From Kocuria salsicia (lineage in GTDB: Bacteria; Actinomycetota; Actinomycetes; Actinomycetales; Micrococcaceae): 64,000 bases of DNA. Below, piece after piece: positions 24,951-32,963 of the stretch (position 1 is the first letter of the stretch; each line of letters begins with the position of its first letter). The notes under the pieces are model-generated. The model saw only the letters and a list, made by a program, of their open reading frames with translations. It had not been told where the DNA came from and searched no databases. A program made the position numbers and the translations under genes. The stretch is from positions 806,001 to 870,000 of the forward strand of contig NZ_VELE01000001.1 in NCBI RefSeq assembly GCF_007681555.1, read 5' to 3'.

Positions 24951-27175
24951 GCTCCTCACAGCAATCCTCTGACGCCCTCGGCGCCACGCGCTCCACACGG
25001 GGCGCGAGTACGACCCGCCCCGACGACGTCGGGCCCGCCTACGATCCTCGCACCGGCGCCCCGGTCACCGGCACGGATCTGCGATCCCACGGGGGCGACG
25101 ACGCCGCGCAGCCCACCATGCCCTCGGACGTCTCCCTGCACGATGCGAGTCCACGCCTCACACCGTTCTGGCGCACCGTGCTGATCGTCCTCACGGTGCT
25201 CGGCATCCTGCTGACCATGAACCAGGTGTTCTTCTGGAACGTGGGCGGGGTGACCATCCCCACCAACTCGTTCCTGTACCTGCTGATCGGGCTCTTCGTG
25301 CCCATCGTGTTCATCGTGACGCCCCTGCGCCAGCACGCTCCCGGGTCCGCGGCTCGGCAGCGGCGGGGCGTGCCGTGGTACGACGTGCTGCTGGTGCTGG
25401 CCGTGGTGGGCACCAGCGTGTACTTCGCGGTGCACGGCATCGAGATCCAGGAGTACGGCTGGCAGTACATGGCCCCCACCCTGGCCACCGTGCTGAGCTT
25501 CGTGTTCTGGGCCCTGATCCTGGAGACCCTGCGCCGGGCCGCCGGTCTGGTGGTGCTCGTGATCGCGTTCCTGTTCTCCGTGTACCCGCTGTTCGCGGGG
25601 ATCATCCCGCTGTCCTTCCTGCAGGGCATCTCCTACGACCTGCCCACCCTGGCCCAGGTGCACAGCATGGGCGTGGACAGCGTGCTGGGCCTGCCCCTGC
25701 AGACCGCGGGCACCATCCTGGTGGGCTTCCTGCTGTTCGGCGTGGTGCTGCAGCACACCGGCGGCGCGGACTTCTTCCACGAGCTGTCCATGGCCGTGTT
25801 CGGCCGCTACCGCGGCGGCTCCGCCAAGGTGGCCGTGGCCAGCTCCGCGGCCATGGGCATGATGAGCGGCTCGGCGGTGTCCAACGTGCTGACCACGGGA
25901 CCCATGACCATCCCGGCCATGAAGCGCTCCGGGTTCAGCGCCCGGGTGGCCGGGGCCGTGGAGGCCACCGCGTCTTCCGGCGGCTCCATCACCCCGCCCA
26001 TCATGGGAACCGCCGCGTTCCTCATGGTCTCCTTCGTGGGCGTGCCGTACACCTCCATCCTGGTGGCGGCCACCATCCCCGCGATCCTCTACTACCTGGG
26101 CATCTTCCTGCAGATCGACGGCTACGCCGCCCAGCGCGGCCTGCGCGGCACGCCCAAGAACCTGCTGCCGCGCGCCGGCCACGCCCTGGCCATGGGCTGG
26201 CCCTACCTGGGTGCCCTGGCCGTGCTCACGGTGCTGCTGTTCACCACGGATTCCGAGGCGCAGGTGCCCTACTGGGTGGTGGCCATCCTGCTGCTGATCG
26301 CCCTGGTCAAGCCCAGCGTGACGTTCGGCCCCCGCCAGTGGGTGGACATGGGCGTGGACGTGGGCAAGACGCTCGCGCAGATCGTGGGGATCATCGCGGG
26401 CGTGGGCCTGATCCTCGGTGGGCTGACCGCCACGGGCGTGGCCCTGTCCCTCTCGCGTGACCTGGTAGCCCTGGTGGGTGACAACGTGGTGCTCATCCTG
26501 ATCGCTGGCGCCGTGGTCTGCTTCGTGCTCGGCATGGGTCTGACCATCTCCGCGGCCTACGTCTTCCTCGCCATCGTGATGGTCCCGGCGGTCACCGCGC
26601 TCGGCGTGGACCCGATCGCCGCGCACCTGTTCGTCATCTACTGGGCCTCGGTCTCCTACATCACCCCGCCCGTGGGGCTCGCGGCCTTCGCGGCGGCGGG
26701 CATCTCCAAGGCCTCCCCCATGGCCACGTGCTTCTCCGCCATGAAGCTCGGCGCGGTGAAGTACGTGGTGCCGTTCGGCTTCGCGCTCAACCCCGCGCTG
26801 GTGGCCCAGGGGGAGCCGGTGCACATCGTGCTGGCCTTCCTCTCCAGCCTCGTGGCGGTCTACGCGATCGCCGCGGCCATGGGCGGGTGGCTCACCTTCG
26901 TGGAACGGCAGCTGCCCGTTCCCCTGCGGGTCGTGCTCGCCGTGGGCGGCTTCATGATGTTCCTGCCGGGGGTGCTGGTCACGCTGATCGGCCTCGCACT
27001 GGTCGCCGCAGCGGCAGTTGCGGCGCGCCTGAGCCGGCCGCGCGCCGTCGTCGACCCCGAGACGGGACAGATCACCCGGGTGCCCCAGGGCGCCCACGAC
27101 CCGCGGGACCACGCCGACGACGACGCCGCTGCCTCCACTTCCGAGACCCCACCCTCAGCCCCGACACACAGGTAA
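24947..27175 (+). CDS. TRAP transporter permease, fused 4TM/12TM subunit
   Basis: A 742-residue membrane protein in which the small (DctQ-like, 4 helices) and large (DctM-like, 12 helices) TRAP subunits are fused, the usual partner of TAXI receptors. A roughly 70-residue hydrophilic N-terminal tail precedes the first helix (TVLIVLTVLGILLTM). The core signature SGSAVSNVLTTGPMTIPAMK and GGSITPPIMGTAAFLM is intact, as is the YWASVSYITPPVGLAAFAAA region near residue 570. The C-terminal tail is acidic. ATGA overlap with the receptor gene shows translational coupling. A strong hairpin follows the stop. Confidence 0.93.
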   Translation: MSSSQQSSDALGATRSTRGASTTRPDDVGPAYDPRTGAPVTGTDLRSHGGDDAAQPTMPSDVSLHDASPRLTPFWRTVLIVLTVLGILLTMNQVFFWNVGGVTIPTNSFLYLLIGLFVPIVFIVTPLRQHAPGSAARQRRGVPWYDVLLVLAVVGTSVYFAVHGIEIQEYGWQYMAPTLATVLSFVFWALILETLRRAAGLVVLVIAFLFSVYPLFAGIIPLSFLQGISYDLPTLAQVHSMGVDSVLGLPLQTAGTILVGFLLFGVVLQHTGGADFFHELSMAVFGRYRGGSAKVAVASSAAMGMMSGSAVSNVLTTGPMTIPAMKRSGFSARVAGAVEATASSGGSITPPIMGTAAFLMVSFVGVPYTSILVAATIPAILYYLGIFLQIDGYAAQRGLRGTPKNLLPRAGHALAMGWPYLGALAVLTVLLFTTDSEAQVPYWVVAILLLIALVKPSVTFGPRQWVDMGVDVGKTLAQIVGIIAGVGLILGGLTATGVALSLSRDLVALVGDNVVLILIAGAVVCFVLGMGLTISAAYVFLAIVMVPAVTALGVDPIAAHLFVIYWASVSYITPPVGLAAFAAAGISKASPMATCFSAMKLGAVKYVVPFGFALNPALVAQGEPVHIVLAFLSSLVAVYAIAAAMGGWLTFVERQLPVPLRVVLAVGGFMMFLPGVLVTLIGLALVAAAAVAARLSRPRAVVDPETGQITRVPQGAHDPRDHADDDAAASTSETPPSAPTHR

Positions 27176-27180
27176 CGGCA

Positions 27181-27239
27181 TCTGAGGTGTGGCACTGCCC
27201 ACAGAACCGCACGCCGGGCGGGCAGGTCTACACCTCAGA
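27181..27239 (+). terminator. Terminator of the TRAP operon
   Basis: Perfect 10-bp outer stem (TCTGAGGTGT at 27181-27190 with 27230-27239) plus an inner CTGCCC/GGGCAG stem (27195-27200 with 27220-27225), five bases after the permease stop. It separates the transporter operon from the crotonase operon, so the two need separate promoters. Confidence 0.75.
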
Positions 27240-27389
27240 ATCGCAGCGGGCCCGGACACCCGAGGCAGCCACCCGCCGCCGTCGTCGCCTCCGTACCGCG
27301 CCTCCCCTGCAGTCGCCCCGCACCGCACCCAGGCCGCCGTTACCCCCGCGCCGCACCCCGCCCGCCGTTGCCTCACCCACTCGCAATCA

Positions 27390-27453
27390 ATACCCGTTGC
27401 GCATCAATTCCCCGACCGTGTGGAGTAGTTCACCCCCGGAGCGGTATGAATGG
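27390..27453 (+). promoter_or_regulatory. Cis element upstream of the crotonase operon (copy 2)
   Basis: ATACCCGTT (27390-27398) and GTATGAATGG (27444-27453) repeat the spacing seen before the TRAP operon, including CACCCC between them. The rest of the 339-base gap (27176-27514) holds the TRAP terminator and GC-rich sequence with no gene. Confidence 0.5.
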
Positions 27454-27514
27454 AGCGAGCAGCCCCGCGCCAGACACCGCGGGAGAACGCACGACCACGA
27501 ATGGAGCACACACC

Positions 27515-28321
27515 ATGAGCCCAGACCCCAGCGACGTCCTCACCGTGGAGGTGGCGGACGGGATCGCCCTGGTGACCGTCAACCGCCCGGAGGTGCGCAA
27601 CGCGATCAACGCGACCGTGCTGCAGGCCCTGACCCGCACGCTGGAGGAGCTCGCCGCGGACGACGACGTCCAGGTGCTGATCTTCACGGGCGCCGGGGAC
27701 AAGGCGTTCGTGGCGGGCGCGGACATCAACGAGCTCGCCGTGCGCACGCCCCGGGACGGTCTGAAGGCCACCATGCAGAGCGTGTACGAGAAGGTGGAGC
27801 AGTTCCCCAAGCCCACGATCGCCGCGGTGAACGGGTACGCGTTCGGCGGCGGCCACGAGCTGGCCCTGGCGTGCGACATCCGCGTGGCCTCCACGAACGC
27901 GCAGTTCGCGCTGCCAGAGACCGGGCTGGGCATCATGCCCGCCGCGGGCGGCACGCAGCGCCTCGCCAAGCTGGTGGGCCTGGGCCGCGCCACGGAGATC
28001 ATCCTCACCGGGCGCCGAGTGAAGGCCAACGATGCCCTGGCCATGGGACTCGTCACGGACGTCGTCGATCCGGGCGAGCTGCTGGACACGGCCCGCGAGA
28101 CCGCGAACGCCATCATGTCCAAGGGCCCGCTGGCCATCCAGCTCGCCAAGACCGTGGTCCGCCACGGCTTCGACGTGGACCACCAGACCGGGATCCTGCT
28201 GGAACGCCTGGCCCAGTCCGTGCTCTACAGCAGCGCGGAGAAGACCGAGGGGACGAACGCGTTCCTGGAGAAGCGCAGCCCGGATTTCCGGGGCGCGGCA
28301 CAGAAAGAGGTGAACAAGTGA
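27515..28321 (+). CDS. Enoyl-CoA hydratase (crotonase family)
   Basis: A 268-residue cytoplasmic enzyme that adds water to crotonyl-CoA or other short 2-enoyl-CoAs. The oxyanion-hole strands FVAGADINEL and YAFGGGHELALACDI are present, and both catalytic glutamates of true hydratases are there: one in GGGHEL, one in ALPETGLGIMPAAGGTQRL. ATG at 27515 follows GGAG. Its stop overlaps the start of the next gene (GTGA), so it is coupled to the 3-hydroxybutyryl-CoA dehydrogenase. In context it would hydrate the crotonyl-CoA made by the glutaryl-CoA-dehydrogenase-like enzyme 3 kb away. Confidence 0.92.
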   Translation: MSPDPSDVLTVEVADGIALVTVNRPEVRNAINATVLQALTRTLEELAADDDVQVLIFTGAGDKAFVAGADINELAVRTPRDGLKATMQSVYEKVEQFPKPTIAAVNGYAFGGGHELALACDIRVASTNAQFALPETGLGIMPAAGGTQRLAKLVGLGRATEIILTGRRVKANDALAMGLVTDVVDPGELLDTARETANAIMSKGPLAIQLAKTVVRHGFDVDHQTGILLERLAQSVLYSSAEKTEGTNAFLEKRSPDFRGAAQKEVNK

Positions 28322-29193
28322 GCAAGAACCCTGTGCAGCAGATCGAGCACGTGACCGTGATCGGTGCGGGCGCCATGGGATCGCAGATTGCCATGGTGTG
28401 TGCGCTGGCCGGCTACGACACGGATGTCGTGGACATCGCCCAGGAAGCCGTGGACAGGGCGGCCGAGCAGCTGCGCTCCCGCATGGACCGGGACGTCAGC
28501 AAGGGCCGCCGCACCCGGGAGGACGTGGACGCCGCGTTCGAGCGGATGACCTTCTCCACGGACCGGGACGAGTGCGCGGCTCAGGCCGACTTCGTGATCG
28601 AGGCCGCGGTGGAGGACCTGACCATCAAGCGCCAGGTCTTCGCGGAGCTGGACGCGGTGTGCCCGGAGCACACCATCCTGGCCACGAACTCCTCGAACAT
28701 CGTCTCCTCCCGCGTGGCCGACGCCACGAACCGCCCGGAGAAGGTGTGCAACGTCCACTTCTTCAACCCGGCACTCGTGATGAAGTGCGTGGAGGTGGTC
28801 CCCAACCCGGCCACCTCGCCGGAGACCGTGGAGACCGCCATGGCACTCGCCCGGTCGATCGGCAAGGAGCCCGTGCAGCTGAAGAAGGAGGTCCCGGGCT
28901 TCGTCGCCAACCGCCTGCTCGGGGCGCTGCGCACCGAGGCGCTGAAGCTCTACGAGGACGGCGTGGCGGACTACGAGGACATCGATGTCGCCGCGAAGAC
29001 CGCACTGAACCACCCCATGGGGCCGTTCGAGCTCATGGACATGGTGGGAATCGACGTCGTCTACCTGATCCGCCTGGCCGAGTACGAGCAGACGGGTGAC
29101 CCCGCGTCCCTGCCCGCAGAGTCCATCCGGGAGAAGTACGAGGCCGGCGAGTACGGCCGCAAGTCCGGAAAGGGCTGGTACGACTACGAGTAG
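28318..29193 (+). CDS. 3-Hydroxybutyryl-CoA dehydrogenase (short 3-hydroxyacyl-CoA dehydrogenase)
   Basis: A 291-residue NAD-dependent dehydrogenase that oxidises 3-hydroxybutyryl-CoA to acetoacetyl-CoA. The N-terminal Rossmann motif is VIGAGAMGSQIA, the catalytic histidine is in VHFFNPALVMK, and the C-terminal helical domain begins with VPGFVANRLL. Length fits stand-alone HbdA/PaaH enzymes rather than the multifunctional FadB. GTG at 28318 overlaps the crotonase stop, with AGAGG upstream. The last ten bases overlap the end of the converging LysR gene. Confidence 0.93.
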   Translation: MSKNPVQQIEHVTVIGAGAMGSQIAMVCALAGYDTDVVDIAQEAVDRAAEQLRSRMDRDVSKGRRTREDVDAAFERMTFSTDRDECAAQADFVIEAAVEDLTIKRQVFAELDAVCPEHTILATNSSNIVSSRVADATNRPEKVCNVHFFNPALVMKCVEVVPNPATSPETVETAMALARSIGKEPVQLKKEVPGFVANRLLGALRTEALKLYEDGVADYEDIDVAAKTALNHPMGPFELMDMVGIDVVYLIRLAEYEQTGDPASLPAESIREKYEAGEYGRKSGKGWYDYE

Positions 29194-30119
29194 GACGCCG
29201 GGCGGTCCTCCGCCACCTGCGCACGGCGGGGGCCGCCGTACAAGCTCTGCGCCATGTGCACGACCGCCCGCAGCGCCGGGTTCGGGTCCGCCCCGCGCCA
29301 CAGGATCTGCACCTCGAGCGGGCGCTGCTCCTCCGCGAGCGGCAGGAACACCACGCCGTCCGAGGACACGTTGTCCCGCACGGTGTCCAGGCTGAGCGCG
29401 CACCCGATCTGTGCCGCCACCAGCACCAGCAGGGTCCAGGAGTCCGGCGCCACCTGGGCGATCCTGGGCATGAAGCCCGCCGCCATCGCCATGGAGGTCA
29501 GCCGGTTCTGCAGGGCCGCGCCGGGCCCGGTGGGCAGGATCACCCAGGACTCCTCCGCGAGCTGCGCCATGCTCACGCGCTGCTCCCCGGCCAGCGGGTG
29601 GTCCGCGGGCAGCACCACCATGAGCTCCTCGTAGCCCAGCACGCTGGAGCGCAGCTCCGCCGGGATGAAGTCCCACCGCCCGATCGCGGTATCCAGCGTG
29701 CCGTCCAGCACCTTCTGCATGGCCAGGTGCGAGAACTGCGAGCCGTGCAGCTCCAGGTGGATGCCGGGGCGGTGCACGCGCACGTGCCGGGCGAGCTCGC
29801 CCACGGTCCTGTTGATCGACGCACCGGCAAAGCCCAGCCGCACCCGCCCGGTCTCACCGGTCACCGACTTCGCCACGGCAGCGCGCGCGTTCTCGGACGC
29901 TGCCACGAGTGCCTTCGCAGGCTCCACGAGCGCCGCGCCGGCCGGGGTCAGTGCCACCTGGCGGGTGCTGCGCTCGAACAGCGCGGTCCCCAGGGACTTC
30001 TCGATGCTCTTGATGAGCCTGCTCAGGGGCGGTTGCGCGATCCGCAGCTGGGCCGCCGCCCGTCCGAAGTGCAGCTCCTGCGCCACTGCGAGGAACGCCC
30101 TCGCCTCGTGCACCTCCAT
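29184..30119 (-). CDS. LysR family transcriptional regulator (GcdR-like by context)
   Basis: A 311-residue LysR-type regulator. The N-terminal winged helix-turn-helix spans residues 1-60 (MEVHEARAFLAVAQELHFG, then AAAQLRIAQPPLSRLIKSIE), followed by a periplasmic-binding-protein-like effector domain from about residue 90. It is transcribed divergently from the CoA-transferase/acyl-CoA dehydrogenase operon, the classic arrangement for an activator of its neighbour. In Pseudomonas a LysR protein, GcdR, activates the glutarate genes gcdH-gcdG; the same gene types here make that role likely, though the effector is inferred. Start ATG at 30119 follows AGGAAAGG. Confidence 0.9.
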   Translation of the reverse strand: MEVHEARAFLAVAQELHFGRAAAQLRIAQPPLSRLIKSIEKSLGTALFERSTRQVALTPAGAALVEPAKALVAASENARAAVAKSVTGETGRVRLGFAGASINRTVGELARHVRVHRPGIHLELHGSQFSHLAMQKVLDGTLDTAIGRWDFIPAELRSSVLGYEELMVVLPADHPLAGEQRVSMAQLAEESWVILPTGPGAALQNRLTSMAMAAGFMPRIAQVAPDSWTLLVLVAAQIGCALSLDTVRDNVSSDGVVFLPLAEEQRPLEVQILWRGADPNPALRAVVHMAQSLYGGPRRAQVAEDRPASYS

Positions 30120-30289
30120 GGTGGACCTGCCTTTCCTCGTGCGCTGTCGACGCCGCCCGGTCGGCACGACGTCGTCCCCGCCGCGCCGTCGTGACCTCAC
30201 CGCCGCGGGCGTTCGACGTCGTCGCCACCCAGGGGACGCGCGGCCCACGGCCCGGTCACTGTTGTCCTCAGGGCATCAATGACTGCCTC

Positions 30290-30308
30290 GTTCTGTATTG
30301 GACAGAAC
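30290..30308. promoter_or_regulatory. Candidate LysR operator between regulator and CoA-transferase
   Basis: Perfect inverted repeat GTTCTGT-ATTGG-ACAGAAC (7-bp arms, 5-bp spacer) in the divergent gap, 57 bases before the CoA-transferase ATG. A -10-like CATAAT (30308-30313) adjoins its right arm. Size, symmetry and position fit a LysR-type binding site. Confidence 0.55.
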
Positions 30309-30364
30309 ATAATGCCAGTGCTTATGTGGTGCAAGACACATCCTCGTCCCCCTAGGGAGTCCAC

Positions 30365-31543
30365 ATGTCCCTGACCAGCAACACCCCCGGCACGGGCCCG
30401 CTCAGCGGTGTCGTCGTCGCCGACTTCTCCCGGATCCTCGCCGGACCGTACTGCACCATGCTGCTCGCGGACATGGGGGCCACGGTGATCAAGGTGGAGG
30501 GCCCCGAGGGGGACGACACCCGGCTGTACAAGCCGCCGAGCGTCAACGGGATCGGCACGTACTACCTCTCCGTGAACCGCAACAAGCACTCGATCGTGCT
30601 GGACCTGAAGGACCCGCAGGATCTGGAGACCGCGTACGAGATCATCGACGCCGCGGACGTGTTCATCGAGAACTTCAAGCCCGGTGGACTGGCGCAGTTC
30701 GGCCTCGACGCCGAGTCCGTGGCCGAGCGCTGGCCGCAGCTCGTGCACGCGAGCATCACCGGCTTCGGCACCAAGGGCGGCAGCCACCTGCCGGGCTACG
30801 ACCTGCTGATCCAGGGGGTCTCCGGGTTCATGTCCGTGACGGGCTCCCCGGACGGACCCCCGCAGCGCGGCGGCGTCGCGTTGTTCGACGTCATCACCGG
30901 CCTGCATGCCGCCGTGGCCGTCCTCGGGGCCCTGAACGAGCGCGGCGTCTCCGGGAAGGGCCAGCACGTGGAACTGGACCTGCTCTCGGCGGCGCTGTCC
31001 GGTCTGGTCAACCAGACCACGGGCTACGCGGCATGCGGCAACGACCCCCAGCGTCTCGGCAACGAGCACCCGAGCCTGTTCCCGTACGGCCCGTTCCCCA
31101 CCGCGGACAAGGAACTGATCATCACGGTGGCCAACAACTCCCAGTTCACCCGCTTCTCCACCGTTCTGGGAATGCCGGACCTCGTCCGGGACCCCCGCTT
31201 CGACAGCGTGGAGCACCGGAACACCAACCGGGAGGAGCTGCGGGTGCTGCTCAACGGCGCGCTGCGCACCGAGACCGCCGAGACCTGGGCGAGCAGGCTG
31301 CAGGCCGCCGGCGTGCCGTGCGCTCCGATCCTCAGTATCCCGGAGGGCGTGCAGTACGCGGCGTCACTCGGCCTGGACCCGGTCGTGCAGGTGGGCCAGG
31401 GGGACGAGACGGTGCCGCTCATCAAGAACCCCGTCAGCTACAGCCGCACCCCCGTGTCCTACGACAAGGCCCCGCCGGCGCTCGGCGCGGACACCGAGGA
31501 CGTCAGGCAGTGGCTGCGCACCCACCGAAAGGACCCGTCATGA
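30365..31543 (+). CDS. CaiB/BaiF CoA-transferase family protein (SUGCT/GcdG-like by context)
   Basis: A 392-residue class III CoA-transferase. The N terminus VVVADFSRILAGPYCTMLLA and the VIKVEGPEGDDTR nucleotide loop are typical, and the catalytic aspartate is Asp146 in LPGYDLLIQGVSG. Members of this family activate carboxylic acids by moving CoA from a donor such as succinyl-CoA; the human SUGCT and bacterial GcdG members act on glutarate. The stop overlaps the following acyl-CoA dehydrogenase start by four bases, so the transferase should make the dehydrogenase's substrate. ATG follows AGGGAG. Glutarate as substrate is inferred from the neighbours. Confidence 0.88.
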   Translation: MSLTSNTPGTGPLSGVVVADFSRILAGPYCTMLLADMGATVIKVEGPEGDDTRLYKPPSVNGIGTYYLSVNRNKHSIVLDLKDPQDLETAYEIIDAADVFIENFKPGGLAQFGLDAESVAERWPQLVHASITGFGTKGGSHLPGYDLLIQGVSGFMSVTGSPDGPPQRGGVALFDVITGLHAAVAVLGALNERGVSGKGQHVELDLLSAALSGLVNQTTGYAACGNDPQRLGNEHPSLFPYGPFPTADKELIITVANNSQFTRFSTVLGMPDLVRDPRFDSVEHRNTNREELRVLLNGALRTETAETWASRLQAAGVPCAPILSIPEGVQYAASLGLDPVVQVGQGDETVPLIKNPVSYSRTPVSYDKAPPALGADTEDVRQWLRTHRKDPS

Positions 31544-32742
31544 GCGAGCTGCTCGAGAACCCCGACTTCTTCCTCCTGGACCAGGACCTCTCCGCGGAGG
31601 AGACCGCCCTGCGGGACCGCGTCCGCGCGTTCGGCCGCGAGCGCATCCTGCCCGTGATCAACGAGTACTGGGAACGGGGGGAGCACCCCGAGCCGGTGTT
31701 CGCGGGGCTCGCGGAGCTGGGCATCGTGGGCACCTTCATCCAGGGCTACGGCTGCCCGGGGCTCTCCCGCCAGGCGGCGGGGCTGGTGGCGCGGGAGATG
31801 GGCCGGGTCGACGGCTCCGTGAACACGTTCTTCGGCGTGCACTCCAACCTCTGCATGGGCAGCATCTACATGCTCGGCAACGAGGAGCAGCGTCAGCGCT
31901 GGCTGCCCGCCATGGCGGAGGTCGAGAAGACCGGGGCGTTCGCGCTGACCGAGCCGGACCACGGCTCGGACTCCGTCTCCTTGGAGACCTCCGCCCGCCG
32001 GGACGGCGACCACTGGGTGCTCAACGGCCACAAGCGCTGGATCGGCAACGGCCACGCCGCGGACGTGACCGTGCTCTACGCCCGCGACGAGGCAGACGGG
32101 CAGGTCAAGTGCTTCGTCGTGCAGAAGCAGCAGGACGGCAGCTACCCGCAGGGCTACGAGCCCACCGTGATCGAGGGCAAGGTGGGCAAGCGCGCCATCA
32201 ACCAGGCAGACATCGTGATCGAGAACCTGCGGATCCCGGACGAGAACCGCCTGGAGCACTGCAACAGCTTCAAGGACGTCAACAAGGTCCTCAAAGCCAC
32301 TCGGGGCGGTGCGTCCTGGGAGGCCGTGGGCCACGGCATGGCGGCATTCGAGATCGCGGCGAAGTACGCCCTGGAGCGCGAGCAGTTCGGGCTGCCCATC
32401 GCCAACTACCAGCTGGTGCAGGAGCGGCTGGCCACCATGCTCTCGGACCTGACCTCCATGCAGCTGCTGTGCACGCGCATGGCGCACCTGCAGGAGACCG
32501 ACCAGCTCACGGACGCCATGGCCTCGCTCGTGAAGATGACCACCTCCCGCAAGGCCCTGGAGATGTGCCGCACCGCCCGGGATATGCTTGGCGGCAACGG
32601 TCTGCTGCTCGAGAACCACATCGGCCGTCACCTCACGGACATGGAGGTGGTCTCCACCTACGAGGGCACCGACTCCGTCCAGGCGCTCATCGTGGGCCGC
32701 GCGATCACGGGAGTCTCGGCCTTCACCCGCACCCGCCGTTGA
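31540..32742 (+). CDS. Acyl-CoA dehydrogenase, glutaryl-CoA dehydrogenase-like
   Basis: A 400-residue FAD enzyme. The family segments FALTEPDHGSDSVSLET (flavin site), WIGNGHAADVTVLYAR and the C-terminal MEVVSTYEGTDSVQALIVGRAITG are present. The last closely resembles the glutaryl-CoA dehydrogenase motif TYEGT with the catalytic glutamate (Glu375 here). Such enzymes oxidise and decarboxylate glutaryl-CoA to crotonyl-CoA, passing electrons to ETF. Coupling to a CaiB transferase and proximity to crotonase and 3-hydroxybutyryl-CoA dehydrogenase support that reaction. A related short- or medium-chain acyl-CoA dehydrogenase role is the main alternative. Confidence 0.88.
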   Translation: MSELLENPDFFLLDQDLSAEETALRDRVRAFGRERILPVINEYWERGEHPEPVFAGLAELGIVGTFIQGYGCPGLSRQAAGLVAREMGRVDGSVNTFFGVHSNLCMGSIYMLGNEEQRQRWLPAMAEVEKTGAFALTEPDHGSDSVSLETSARRDGDHWVLNGHKRWIGNGHAADVTVLYARDEADGQVKCFVVQKQQDGSYPQGYEPTVIEGKVGKRAINQADIVIENLRIPDENRLEHCNSFKDVNKVLKATRGGASWEAVGHGMAAFEIAAKYALEREQFGLPIANYQLVQERLATMLSDLTSMQLLCTRMAHLQETDQLTDAMASLVKMTTSRKALEMCRTARDMLGGNGLLLENHIGRHLTDMEVVSTYEGTDSVQALIVGRAITGVSAFTRTRR

Positions 32743-32963
32743 GTCACGGGCTGGCGACGGGCTGGGCCACCGACCGGGTTACGACGCCGCCGCTCCCGCA
32801 CCCTTGCACGCCCGTCACCCCCCGCGCGGGGTGGCGAGCGCGACCGCCGTCCCACCTCACAGCCCCGGCATAGCGGAACGTGCCACCATGGTGTCCGGCC
32901 CACTGCACTGCAGGGCGGGCCGCCCGTGCCGTCCCCCTCTCAGTCCGGTGAGGTAGTCCTTCC

